Assembly: GCA_024196135.1 (NCBI GenBank)
Contig: JAMQCK010000781.1
Coordinates: forward strand, 1-15,917
From: Pleurotus ostreatus/Saccharomyces cerevisiae fusant
Lineage: Eukaryota > Opisthokonta
Direction of reading: 5' to 3'
Length of the DNA: 15,917 nt
Under the pieces are notes generated by a model. It saw only the letters and a list, made by a program, of their open reading frames with translations. It did not search any database and was not told the DNA's origin. Positions within the stretch are counted from its first letter, which is position 1; every line of letters starts with the position of its first letter. Positions 1-9,936 of this stretch are shown piece after piece. The translations under genes were made by a program, and so were the position numbers.

Positions 1-1277
1 TTCAGTTTGTCAAGCGGGATACCCAACTTCTTCTGGACGTATACGCATTGCGAAGCGAACGCCTCGTTCACCTGCGACACGTCAGCCCCAAGCCAAAACT
101 CATGCGAATCGATTCACCTCGAACAAGTCGACATCGTTCAGGGTGATGCCCGCCTTCTCGAGAACCATCGGAATGGCAAACACGGGGCCAATGCCCATGA
201 TGCGCGGGGGAACGCCGGCCACGCTAGTCGAAATGTGCTTCGCGATGATCTTCAGCCCCAACTCCTCGGCCTTGCGCCTCGTCATGAGGAGCACGGCGGC
301 GGCGCCATCAGTAATTTGGCTGGCTGGAAGAAGTATGAGGATGAGAGGGAAACCCCATTCGCGGCATAACGCATACCATTGCCACCCGTCGTAGCGCCGT
401 TCCCCCACTGAGGGAAGGCAGACCTGATCTTGGCAAGGTTCTCCTTCGTCGTGCCATACCGGATGCCGTCGTCCTGCGAAACGACCTTCTGCACGCGCGC
501 CCCTGTCGCAGAATCCTTGCTGAAAACCGTGAACGGCACGATCTCCTTGGCAAAGTACCCAGCCTTCTGGGCATGCTCAGCACGCTGGAAGGACAGCGCG
601 GCAAACTCGTCCTGCTCGTCTCGTGTGATGTTGAACTCCGCAGCCACGTTCTCACTCGTCCAGCCCATGGGTTTCGGGCAGTCCGCGGCCTCCGTGTTCT
701 GCGAGATGAGCTCGCTCTGCGGCGGGCCGCCCTTGTCGGGGTTGTCGGTCATTGACTCGACACCAACAGCGAGCCCAATGTCAATCTGACCCGCACGAAT
801 TTGGTTCGCAATGGCCGTGACTGACATGAGACCGCTCGAGCAGAAGCGATTGACGTGCGAGATCGGGACAGTGTTGGGAATGCCAGCAGCCAGTGCGGCG
901 GAGCGCGCCTGGTACAGAGCATCTTGAGTGAGGACAGTGCCGACAGATATGTCGCCTATGAGAGCAGGGTCGATGCCAGATTGGGCAATGGATGCCTTGG
1001 GGGAGGAAAGTGAGTGCAGTCCTCCCCACGGGGAATGGGCCGCGCACCTTGAAGATCTCAAGCATCAGCTCGTCTGTCCTGTCGCACGGTCAGCATAAGG
1101 GATGCGAATCATGATCCTGGGCACATACCGCGCGTCCTTGAAGCACCCCTTCCTGGCCTTGCACAGTGGTGACCGAATGGCCATCGTAATGCAGACATCG
1201 TCGGCGCTCTTGCGCTCAAGCGCCGTCACACCGGAGCCCACCCCAAGCTGAGCTGCAAATTGCTTGACGCGTTCCAT
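1..1277 (-). CDS. POT1: Peroxisomal 3-ketoacyl-CoA thiolase (acetyl-CoA C-acyltransferase), 3' end outside window
   Basis: This is the thiolytic last step of peroxisomal fatty-acid beta-oxidation. The model is complement(join(<1..71, 118..323, 377..995, 1048..1078, 1129..1277)), with introns of 46, 53, 52 and 50 nt, all GT-AG. It encodes about 358 residues before the window edge, and the family is usually about 410-420. The start at 1277 (MERVKQF) fits the family. Residues 3-11, RVKQFAAQL, match the PTS2 consensus (R/K)(L/V/I)-x5-(H/Q)(L/A), which predicts import through Pex7. The next block, ITMAIRSPLCKARKG, and the nucleophile motif NRFCSSGL (Cys about 112) are diagnostic of thiolases. SQITDGAAAVLL and DLFEVNEAFASQ appear only after splicing, which supports the introns. 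The C-terminal His and second catalytic Cys motifs lie beyond position 1. The gene diverges from the NRAMP gene. The call is very secure; the symbol is the yeast name. Confidence 0.95.
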
Positions 1278-1563
1278 GGTGGTCTCAGAGAGGTGGCGAG
1301 GAGGTTATGAGAGGCGTAGGCAAGCGCGCACGAAGCTAAGTAGCTCCGGTCCGCTTGTGAAGGAAGCCGGTGTTTGGGAATGTACGATCATTCAGTGTTC
1401 AGGTGACCATGTTATCGCTGCCACCTGCGCGCGTTGATGTCCACGTTCATTGTCGCACGGGGGAAAAGTATCGGTGAGCTTGCGAATCCATTTACAGACC
1501 GAAGTTCAAGTCCAAGTTGCAGCTCGGGGACGCGTTCAATGCCGTGCACGTGCTGATCACGAC

Positions 1564-1580
1564 TTCAACTTCAAGTTGAA
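1564..1580. promoter_or_regulatory. 17-nt perfect palindrome TTCAACTT-C-AAGTTGAA
   Basis: Two 8-nt arms flank one central base. Related AAGTT/TTCAAG words recur about 60 nt upstream (about 1501-1518). It lies some 290 nt upstream of the thiolase ATG and 825 nt upstream of the NRAMP ATG. Such symmetry suits a dimeric transcription factor, but no known factor is assigned. Confidence 0.4.
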
Positions 1581-1716
1581 AACGGTGTTGTTCAAGGTCT
1601 TCGCGGCAAGCCAGACTCGATTTGCTGCATCTCAGCACGGTAACTACGTCACCAATTTCTCCTCTGTCCTTGTCAAGCGCCCTACTTCTGGCGTTGAAGG
1701 AGAAATTGAGCTCCGT

Positions 1717-1724
1717 CACGTGGG
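1717..1724. promoter_or_regulatory. Candidate bHLH site CACGTGGG
   Basis: This is an E-box core, CACGTG, extended by GG, the form preferred by yeast Pho4-type bHLH factors. The same octamer occurs in the SEC3 promoter at 15352-15359. Function is inferred from the motif alone. Confidence 0.3.
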
Positions 1725-2405
1725 CGGCGCCGGACGCATCCGGCTGGAGAGTGGGAGAACCAGCGCACCGCTGTGCGCAATGGTCACGATGGTAGACGCT
1801 CCCGGTATGATGCGATGGACGAGGGAATGGGACGTGGAAGGCACGCCAAACAACCAAGCCGATGCGGTTCTCTGCAGGTCCGCCGTTGTTGCAAACGCGA
1901 TCAAGGCAAGTGGCTGCTCGGAATGGTCGCCATTGTTCTCAAACGTCTCTGAAAGACGCTGATGTTTGGACTGTCGCTGCAGACGTCACCGCTGTGGCCC
2001 GCGGACGCCCGACGGGGCGGAGTGACATACGGGGGAGGCCGACTGACCGGTCATATCGATGAAGGGCGACCCAACTACCTGGTGCTTGGGTCAGACTGCG
2101 CATTCGGACCCCGCTCAGACGCCGACCATCATGCAGCAAGAGGAGGGCGCTGGCGTCGCGTTTTCCGACGACGAGCAGCACTCGGGACGACGAGAGACAT
2201 CTAGACGGGATTCATTATGGCTCGGAGGCGGAAGTGGGCCGATCCGAGGCAGCGGAACGGAGGTCGGACCCCGAAGCGCCACAATTCATGAGGGAAACCT
2301 TGCTGCGAATAAACACGCCCGCTCTTCTGGGTTCGTCTCGCTCACATCGTCCCTCACCAGATGCTTGGCACCGCCAGCGCATAGCACCCCTTGCTCCCGA
2401 CCGCC

Positions 2406-4457
2406 ATGGCCTCTGTCGACCCAGAAGCCCGTGCTTCCTCGCCCGCCCAGGAATCGCGCCCACAGCAGTCAGCGCTGACCCGTAGACTGAAAACTGCCGC
2501 GGGATTTGTGCGCGTCCACGTCAAGAAACACGTCGGCGTCGGGACAGTCTGCGCGGTAGCCTACTTCGATCCGTGCGTGGTCCGACCATTATACAGCTCG
2601 GGGGATGTAGCTGACCGAATTTAGGGGCAATTGGGGCGTCGATCTTGAAGCAGGCAGCAAGTATGGCTACAGGCTGCTATTCGTCATCCTTCTCGCCGGG
2701 ATATTTGCGGTGTTTCTGCAGGTGTGTAGTCCTCCAATTGCGGCCTCACAACATGCTGAGCAGTTTCCAGGTTCTGGGAAGTAGGCTGGGATGCGTCACT
2801 GGCCTCGGTATGCGCCTTGTCTCATCACCCCCAGCGCACTCGCTCACCCAACCCCTAGACCTCGCCGCGCACTGCCGCCTACTGCTGTACAAACGCACGA
2901 AGCGGCCACGCCTTATGCGATGGTTGACCCTCTACCCTCTCTACGTCATCTCAGAGGTCGCCATCATCGCTACCGACCTTGCAGAGCTGCTCGGATCAGC
3001 CATAGCCCTCTGCCTTCTGTTCCCAAAGCTTGAGCTTTGGCATGGCGTACTTATAACCGCCTTCGACGTAGTCATCCTTCTCGCCTTGAAGGACCCGCTG
3101 GGCGCCAAACCTGTTCGGCCCTTCGAGCTTCTCATAGCAGCCTTGGTATGGCCCAACTACTGATCCCCTTCGATATACTGACTCGACTCAGGTGCTTGCT
3201 GTTCTTATATGCCTTCTGATCGTCATCGCATCGGTTGAGATAAATTGGGGGACCGCCTTCAAAGGCTTCATCCCGTCCAAGTATGTTATCCAGAATGGCG
3301 CGCTTTACACTTGTGAGTCAATTCCTCCACTTCTCAGTGGTGTAAGCTCATGTCCTCTCTAGCTGTCGGTATCCTCGGCGCAACAGTCATGCCTCATAGC
3401 CTTTTCCTGGGGTCTGCGCTCGCAACCCAAGATCGTGTATCGCCGCCGAAGCCAACACTCAGCACGGACTCGCTCGAGGACATTGATTCCATCACACCTC
3501 CCTCGCAACGCCCATCTACATTACGGAGCCTATACAATAAATCACGACAATGGATCGTCGCGTCTTTCCGCGCGCCGCCTCCGAACGCGTCATCGTCCAA
3601 CGCCAAATCTCATGCCGATCACGAAAACCATTCTCTCCCTTTCATCAAAGCACACCTGTATCATGGTACCGCCGACATCATTGGTAGCCTGCTGGGCTTC
3701 GCTGTATTGATAAATTCTCTGTAAGTCTTGACGATCTTCCTGGACAAATGACGATGCTGACGTTGAACAGTATTCTCGTTCTCGCAAGCGCTGTATTCTT
3801 CTACGGTTCGGGCAGAGACGCGACGGGCAACAAGGATCCTGCTGGTCTCTTCGACGCGTACGACCTGATTCGCGATCTCGTGGGCAAACCTGCCGCCACT
3901 TTGTTTGCGATAGCCCTTCTTGCGGCTGGTCAGGTAAGTGGATTGCATTCTTATCAACCACGCGCATACTCACAATATTGTGCAGAGCTCCTCGATTATC
4001 GCCACCGTCGCAGGTCAAGCTGTCTCAGAAGGCTTCCTTCGTTGGCGGGTCTCGGTCAGTTCGCCATCTACGCTCTTTTTACCTCGATCAATACTGACGG
4101 GCGACTTCACAGGCGGTCGTACGCCGGCTCTTGACACGCCTCATCGCTGTCGTCCCCTCCATGATTGTCGCCGTCTCGCTGGGCCGGGATGGTGTTGACG
4201 ATCTGCTGGTCGCCAGCCAAGTCGTGCTTTCCGTTTGCCTCCCGTTCATCTCCCTACCGCTCCTCTACCTCACCTCGTCGAAGGCCATCATGTCCATTCG
4301 CGAGCCTGTCCTACCTTCCGAGCCTGCCACTGCGACGGACGCGGAGGGTGGCTTCCGCGTGGTGGACTTCAGCAATGGCATCATTGCGAAGGTCTTCGGC
4401 ATGCTGGTTTGGCTCGTCGTAGTCATCGCCAACGTGTATGTGCTCGTCACCCTCTAA
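2406..4457 (+). CDS. NRAMP-family divalent metal transporter (Smf-type)
   Basis: This is a proton-coupled Mn2+/Fe2+ transporter of a cellular membrane. The model is join(2406..2572, 2625..2721, 2771..2807, 2859..3145, 3192..3312, 3363..3720, 3771..3933, 3986..4054, 4113..4457), giving 547 aa. The introns are 46-58 nt. The ATG sits in a strong context (ccgccATGG). The TM1 metal-binding motif DPGN (residues 55-58) is assembled across intron 1. TM6 carries MPHS at 246-249, where many homologues have MPHN. LYVISEVAIIATDLAELLGSA and the GQSSSIIATVAGQ-VSEGF block are typical. A polar Ser/Pro-rich insert of about 80 residues follows TM6, as in fungal Smf proteins. The protein ends directly after a hydrophobic segment (VVVIANVYVLVTL) without an extended tail, so the last exon could be mis-modelled. 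Which Smf paralogue it is, and hence its compartment, cannot be told. Confidence 0.93.
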
Positions 4458-4897
4458 GGGGATGACAGGCATGCGTTGAACTACAGAGGGAAGTACGAGG
4501 GGGTGTACAAGCTGGCAGTCGTACTCTCGGACCCGATTGTAGATGAAGGACGTTTCTTTTCCGAGTTATCCATATCGTATCCTCGCAGGTCACATATCCT
4601 ATGCATATCTGTATCTCTTGTCGATGTTTTCCTGCACAAGCTAGTCACTATAGTACATCGTATCTCCATTGCAATCTTGGAATTATGCCTATTCACCCTT
4701 GATCATTCGCGACGACGAACTGGATTCCACCGAGAGGTTGAACAGTGTGACGAGCGTGACGCACGCTCTTGTCTTCAACCATCGGTATGAGTCTGCGCGT
4801 GCTTACATTGCTGAAGCCCATACGACAGGTTTCTCGCAGTCCCCTTTGTGCTCGAAGCCATAATTCTACATATAAAGGCTTTTCTACTGTCAGGACC
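4458..4897. other. Intergenic region upstream of the TatD gene
   Basis: These 440 bases lie between the NRAMP stop and the TatD ATG. No frame here looks coding. It should contain the NRAMP terminator and the TatD promoter. The one promoter-like word seen is TATAAAG (4871-4877), unusually close to the ATG. Confidence 0.5.
4871..4877 (+). promoter_or_regulatory. TATA-like element TATAAAG
   Basis: It lies only 20 nt upstream of the TatD ATG at 4898. A conventional TATA box would place the transcript start at or after that ATG, so it is either unused, directs a very short leader, or feeds a shorter transcript. Confidence 0.3.
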
Positions 4898-6368
4898 ATG
4901 GCCTCGCAATTCAACTTCATAGGTTAGTCGATCTCGGTGACCCCAGTGAGCACACTCAATGCTCACACGCGTATCATCCAGACATCGGTGGTACGCTTCA
5001 TATTTTTCGAAGGTGCTGTATTCAGCCCTCACTATTCTCTTGTTGCAGTAAACTTGACGGACCCGGTCTTCCGTGGTCGTTACCACGGCAAGCGCAAGCA
5101 TGATGGTGAGCCACCTTGACGAACGCAGAGCTTCAACATAAACGATACGACCGTGTAGATGACTTCTCGTCCATGCTTGAGCGAGCTCGGGCAGCCGGTG
5201 TACGAGGCATGATCATCACCGGCGGCAGCCTGCACGAATCGCAGGAGGCCTTGGATCTAGCGCGGGCGCATGGTAAGTATTGTCAACACAATCCTTCCCG
5301 ACTGATTGATTACCGACTCTGCTTTGACTCAGGCTTACATGCGACCGTCGGTTGTCACCCAACACGGTCGGCGGAGTTCGACAAATATAAGGGCGGTCCC
5401 GAGGGCTACTTGGAGGCACTAGACGATATACTAGCGAAGAATTCCAAGGGAAAGGGGCCTGCTGTTGCTGTCGGAGAGTGTGGTCTAGGTAATCGCTCTT
5501 TCTGCCAACTTCACAAGTCGCTTAACGACACCGCGTAGATTACGACCGCCTACATTTCGCGTCCCAGGAAGTACAGCAGAAGCATTTTCGTGAGTAAAAT
5601 ATCTTTACCGTCCAGTGCTTTGTCCTGACTAGCTTCGTCGTCGTACACAGGATCCCAGCTGGCCCTCGCTAAGAAGCATGGTCTACCGTTATTTTTGCAT
5701 TCGAGGGCAGCGCACGCTGACTTCGTTCGGATCCTTCGCGATGAAGGCTTCGGCGAGAATGGTGGAATCGCAGCGGGCGCCAAAGGGGGTGTGGTCCATA
5801 GCTTCACGGGCACTGAGCAAGAGGCGAAAGAGTTGGTGAGTGTTCTCGGCATCGTGTATGGAGTGGCGGCCTAATACGAGGGCGTTGCAGATGGATATGG
5901 GATTTTACATCGGGTGCGGCACATTTGTGGCAACCGCCTGTCCGTTCGGGCTGACAAAGCGGTAGCATCAACGGTTGCTCGCTGAAGACGGAGGAAAACC
6001 TGAAGGTCGCAAAATCCGTACCACTCGATAAGCTCATGCTGGAGACAGGCGAGTCAATATTATCGTTCACGGATGCCTTGTTAACACACTGCATATCACT
6101 AGACGCCCCTTGGTGCAGCTGCACATCCACGCACGCCTCAAAAGGGCTTCTGGACACTCTTCCGCCAGACCTGCGCGACTTATACCTACCCGCTGCTACC
6201 AAGCCGGAGAAATTCCAAGCTGGAAAGCCGGTGAAGGGGAGGAACGAACCTACGGCCATCGGCGCAGTCGCCTGGGTGATGTGCCAGTTGCACAACGTGT
6301 CGATGCTGGAGCTCAGCGAGCAAGTTTGGGAGAACACGGTCAAGGTCTTCGACTTGCAAGGCCTGTAG
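4898..6368 (+). CDS. TatD-family metal-dependent hydrolase/DNase (TATDN1-like)
   Basis: This is a TIM-barrel metallo-hydrolase of the TatD DNase family; homologues act as 3'-5' exonucleases or endonucleases linked to DNA repair and apoptotic DNA breakdown. The model is join(4898..4922, 4982..4990, 5049..5105, 5159..5272, 5333..5488, 5539..5589, 5651..5835, 5891..5913, 5966..6048, 6103..6368), giving 322 aa. Diagnostic motifs follow in order: IDIGVNLTD (8-16), GCHP, VGECGLD (Glu117), LFLHSR (His154), VHSFTG (His187), ETDAPW (Asp235) and GRNEP. These include the expected metal ligands. Exon 2 is only 9 nt and is needed to make DIGVN. The intron at 6049-6102 begins GC (ACAG|GCGAGT) and is needed to make ETDAPW; all others are GT-AG. 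The gene converges on the glucosyltransferase, with 66 nt between the stop codons. Family assignment is secure; the cellular substrate is not known. Confidence 0.93.
4982..4990 (+). other. 9-nt micro-exon of the TatD gene
   Basis: ACATCGGTG lies between introns 4923-4981 and 4991-5048. It joins the flanking exons in phase to give Ile-Asp-Ile-Gly-Val-Asn, the conserved start of the TatD domain. Skipping it would keep the frame and remove three residues from the metal site region. Confidence 0.8.
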
Positions 6369-6434
6369 GCCTGCGAGTTCTATTTTCTTGCTATTGTACA
6401 ACATATGCAAGTGGTGTACAGCAATGAGACCATG

Positions 6435-7920
6435 CTAGTTGGGATCCATCTCCAGTCGTTCGTAGTGTCGCGTGTCCTGCCATGGCCGCCACCATGATTT
6501 GCGACGGCGCTCGCTGGTCACCTTCCTGGCCTCGCCGTTCTTGATGATCTGGTACCTGCGTCCTCTCCACTCCACCTCGCTACCGAAGATGGCGAGGAGG
6601 TATATGGGGAAGGCGAGGACCTCCCTTGCTACCCAACCAGCAAGGAATTCCCACCGCAGCGAAGGTGGTAGTGGGTGCCCCGCTAGTGATGCGTAGACGT
6701 CCAGGTCGATGTATAGCCAAGGCACGTAGTGGAGGAAGAACGTGAAGAAGGGGTGGATGCCGAGCAGTCGACGAAGAGTTAGACATCCGATGAGACAGAG
6801 CATGAGCGACTCCGTTATTGGCTCGATGAGCGTCGCAACAAACACCATATGTTTCCGTACACGAATCCAGCGCACGCGCCGCCAGATGTAATCCGCGAGC
6901 GACATGTTGCCGACCATGTTCTTCGCCACGTCGCACGACATGTCGTGGCGCAGCCCGAGCTCGTGCCAGAGCGCGCTCGCGATCATATTATCCTCGGCGA
7001 GGAATTTGCCGAACGCCGCCAATCCGCACAAGCCCTGCTGACGCGCACTGGGATCCGTGTCTGCGTTCGGGATCGGACGCAGCGAGCCGTTGACGCGTTC
7101 GAGGTCGGAGCGGCGGTACAGGCAGGACTTGCCGACAACGCAGGAGTCGACTGCGACTGTGTTGATCGCGATGTACATTTTGGCGTGGTTGGTGTTGAGG
7201 AATGCTTCCTCAATGCGCGAGCCGACGCAGGACTCGGAAGAGACAGCATAGGGGACATGATGGACCACGCCTATGCGGCGTTTCGGAACCTTGGAAGGGG
7301 GAGGTTCCAGGATGTCGACCGCGCGAGCGAGGGTACCGGGATCGGCCATAACGCCCGAGTCTATGACCCACAGGATATCGTACGCGGCCTCGCGGTAGCC
7401 CTGCATGAGGTTGTTGACCTTTGGATTGATGCCCACTTCATCATCGCTAGAGCCTGGTGATTCATTAGCAAGAGAAAGCAAGGAAAGCGAATAGCGCACC
7501 AACAAGGATTCTGGCGTTTACGTGAGGGTACTTGGAGAGCAAGTCGCGCACGACAGTCAGCGCTTGATCGTGCTCATTGTCCACGCAGAGCAGAAGCTCA
7601 AACTTCGGGTAGTCTTGCGTGAAGGTGGACTCGAGGTTCTCGTAGAGATTCGTGTCCAATCCCTTGAGGGGACGTAGGATGGAGACTCCGGGGACGGACG
7701 AGGCGGGAGCGGACGCTAGTGGAGAGCGCGGTCGTACCCGGAAGCGCTTCCGACTTGGATGGGTTAGCGAGTAGCTCAGAGGCTGAATTATTTACACTCA
7801 CGCAGACATGCATCCCAGGACACTCAAGAACCAGAGCGCGCCATACCAGACCAGTCCGACCACGGAAAGTATGGAGACCGCAAGCTTCCAATTAGACCCT
7901 TCAATTGACGTGTCGGACAT
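6435..7920 (-). CDS. GCS1: Ceramide glucosyltransferase (glucosylceramide synthase, GT21)
   Basis: It transfers glucose from UDP-glucose to ceramide to make glucosylceramide, a membrane and cell-wall sphingolipid of fungi, in the Golgi/ER. The model is complement(join(6435..7453, 7500..7753, 7802..7920)), giving 463 aa. The introns are 46 and 48 nt with clear branch sites (CTAAT, CTAAC). A stop immediately precedes the ATG in frame. Residues 12-38 form an N-terminal membrane anchor. PGVSILRPLKGLDTNL leads into the catalytic domain. The D1, D2, D3, (Q/R)xxRW pattern is complete: CVD98, WVID156SG, AED279 and RRVRW (316-320). GINPKVNNLM matches the family closely. Two or three C-terminal hydrophobic segments follow (about 326-415), then a basic tail. 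A short insert rich in Asp, Pro and Ser precedes the third Asp (about 250-264). The gene is complete and normal in length. Confidence 0.94.
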
Positions 7921-8302
7921 CTATGAAGGCATGGGGGAGAAGTTTTGGGTACGAAAGAGACGACCTGTAAGCCCAGTAAGCAGGCCGTGAGTTCACGCGT
8001 CGGCGCGGTGGCGGAAAAGGACAAGTCCAAATTGGGGCCGCGGCACGACGCGGCTCGCGTGCTCGCCGCCGGCGAAGGTCGGCGAACGCCTCAAATGGCA
8101 GGCTTTGTGTGCGCGTACTTCCAGAGATTGTACTGTCGCGACTTCGCAAGCGTAGCAAGGGTAGTGCTCTTCGAAACATAGACAGAAAGCAGAACCATCC
8201 ACCCATACATATACCGGAACATCCTACGAGAATACAACAAGAGAAGGAATATACAGCTACAGAATTTCATCCGACGAACCGTGGCCATCGCTGACAGCAC
8301 GC
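7921..8302. other. Intergenic region between aldolase-domain gene and glucosyltransferase gene
   Basis: About 380 bases lie between the end of the upstream minus-strand gene and the glucosyltransferase ATG. The stretch should carry the glucosyltransferase promoter and 5' UTR. Several frames stay open for 60-100 codons, but none has a recognisable motif. A TTACAG followed by GTCGTC on the minus strand about 55 nt before the ATG could be a 5' UTR intron acceptor; this is unproven. Confidence 0.4.
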
Positions 8303-9428
8303 CTACTTGAGGAACGCGCCGTTCGTCTCCTGTAGCAACAGCTCGTACTCCGTCTGGAACTACGACGAAGCATGAGTCTTCCCCGCAGATGAAGACGGTA
8401 ATTGCCACTTACGTTTACATACATGTTCTCCCAATGCTGCAGCGTCTTCGCAGAAAATTCCGCGTCCTGAGGGTCGATCACCGTCTTCCTAAGCCCGCTG
8501 GCCGCGGCCGCCTCGACCATCAACTGAACCTTGCACATCCGGTCCAGTGCGGCGAACAGGTAGACCGCCTCATCCACCGTCTTGCCAACTAGATAACCCG
8601 GTTCAGCGCCGGCCAACGACGTTCGTTATCTCGCGTACTTACGCGTCATGAGACCGTGGTTCTGGAGGATGCAGGTGTTGCGCTTAGGCCCAAGCGCTTG
8701 CGCGATGTTCTCTCCCTCTTCCTGCGCAAGGACGACGCCGCCGAAGTTGTTGTACACGGCCAAGTTGTCGTGGAAGAAGCAAGCGTCCTGCGTCAAGATA
8801 TCGATGGGCTTCCCGAAGACGGACCACGCCTTGCCATTGACCGAGTGGCAGTGGGCAGCAGCCTTGACGTCTGGGCGCGCCTTGTGGATGGCGCTGTCTA
8901 TACGACCGTCAACATTACTTCCAGCATAGGTGAGTGAGCACATACGGATGTGGAAGCCAGAGGTGTTGATGGGGAGCTGAGCGCCATGGGGTGAGACGTA
9001 GCCGTCGGGTCCTACGAGGACGAGGTGGGATTTCTGCAAAGAGGTATGAGGATGCTGCCGAGCACCTTTGCGCCGCGGACTTACGGTGATAACAGAAAAG
9101 TGAACCGCGAAGGGGTTCATCCAATAATGATCAGGGAGAACCGGGTCGCGAACCGTGATATGGCCAGAGACACCTTCGCCAAAGCCGAGCTTGCCCCAGT
9201 AGCGGAAGGCAGCGGCCATATGAGCCTGTGGATATAAGGTAAGTTATTTGCTTCAAAGTCTCGCAAGTAGTGACATACCTTGATCCACTCCCGCTCGTCG
9301 TAGGGACTGTCGAATTTTGGCACGGACGCAAGCTCGATGGTGCCCTCCTTGTTGCCGCGCCACGCCCTGCGCAGGGGGTTCTCGTCGAGACCGTTCAGGC
9401 TCTGGTGGAACTTGCTGTCGCTAACCAT
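8303..9428 (-). CDS. Class II aldolase/adducin N-terminal domain protein
   Basis: This is a zinc-dependent aldolase/epimerase-fold protein. Fungal members are mostly uncharacterised and probably act on small sugar phosphates or related hydroxy-acids. The model is complement(join(8303..8359, 8413..8588, 8643..8897, 8946..9033, 9085..9225, 9279..9428)), giving 288 aa. All five introns are GT-AG, 48-54 nt. FDSPYDEREWIKAHMAAAFR leads into GFGEGVSGHITVRDP, then WMNPF, TSGFHIHSAIHKARPD, AAHCHS (His142, His144) and LQNHGLMT (His207). The spacing of the three His matches the zinc ligands of fuculose-phosphate aldolase. The ATG at 9428 is the first in frame, but the frame stays coding-like upstream to a GTG at 9491, so an additional 5' exon is possible (see 9482-9847). 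The gene diverges from the NCS1 permease. Confidence 0.9.
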
Positions 9429-9936
9429 GACGGTGAAGACGAAGGTACTGCTGGTCTCGAGCTCTCCATCCTCTCGCCTTATCAGCGACACTGGTCAGCG
9501 GTGTCGGCATTCTCAAAGTCGTCGAGGAGGCGCTTATCGAGGGCAAGGGGCGGGCCGCTGGATTCCGACCCGCTCGCTTTCCCCTTTCGGGCAAGTGCCT
9601 CGATCGTCGAGGCGGCTCGCCGCACACTCGCCGCGGCCCCGGCGCGCTTGCCGCTCGCTGCAGCACCCACAACGTCGATGCGGGCGCTTACAGGACACAA
9701 CAAACGACGCGGGGATCCACAGTTTGGACGCTCTCTGTCGCCGCGACGCGCGACGACGGCGGCCACACCGCTGATCCAAGCGCGGCCTCGGGCGGCAGGA
9801 TCATGATATCCAGGGGGCAACCAGCTGAGGGGTTCGGAGTTCGACAAATGCCCTTTGCGTTGCAGAATCGGAGGTTGGCCCTGACTCCCTCCTGCGAAAA
9901 CGTGTGGCGCTGCTGCCCGCCGATCCCCCTGTGATC
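9429..9936. promoter_or_regulatory. Divergent, GC-rich intergenic region with a coding-like minus-strand stretch
   Basis: These 508 bases separate the aldolase-domain gene (minus) from the permease (plus) and should carry both promoters. No TATA or CCAAT box was seen. On the minus strand, 9482-9847 is open. Its part nearest the aldolase gene (about 9485-9640) has the C/G-ending codon use of a real exon and reads into LALDKRLLDDFENADTAD. No in-frame ATG was found. It may be an unannotated 5' exon rather than promoter. Confidence 0.4.

Larger units (their letters stand above)
1278..2405. promoter_or_regulatory. Divergent intergenic region between thiolase and NRAMP genes
   Basis: This 1.13-kb stretch separates two genes pointing away from each other, so it should hold both promoters and 5' UTRs. 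Frames of up to 170 codons are open here, but the longest begins at TTG and none shows a recognisable domain or a convincing splice pattern. Visible sites are a 17-nt palindrome (1564-1580), a CCAAT box (1652-1656), CACGTGGG (1717-1724), a 10-nt palindrome TGACCGGTCA (2044-2053) and one CCGAGG (2244-2249). CCGAGG resembles the fatty-acid response core known from Aspergillus FarA/FarB; a single copy is weak evidence. No clear TATA box was seen. A small unrecognised gene cannot be excluded. Confidence 0.55.

Noticed and set aside
1450..1962. 170-codon plus-strand open frame in the thiolase/NRAMP intergenic region
   Set aside because: It begins at TTG rather than ATG, has no recognisable domain, and similar-length frames overlap it on the other strand. 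The GC-rich base composition explains long open frames.
2059..2478. 139-codon plus-strand open frame overlapping the NRAMP start
   Set aside because: It has low-complexity composition and no motif, and runs in a different frame from the well-supported NRAMP first exon.
3590..4018. 142-codon minus-strand open frame
   Set aside because: It is antisense to NRAMP exons and introns whose protein is clearly recognisable.
6849..7460. 203-codon plus-strand open frame
   Set aside because: It is antisense to the secure catalytic domain of ceramide glucosyltransferase and is a by-product of its GC-rich codons.
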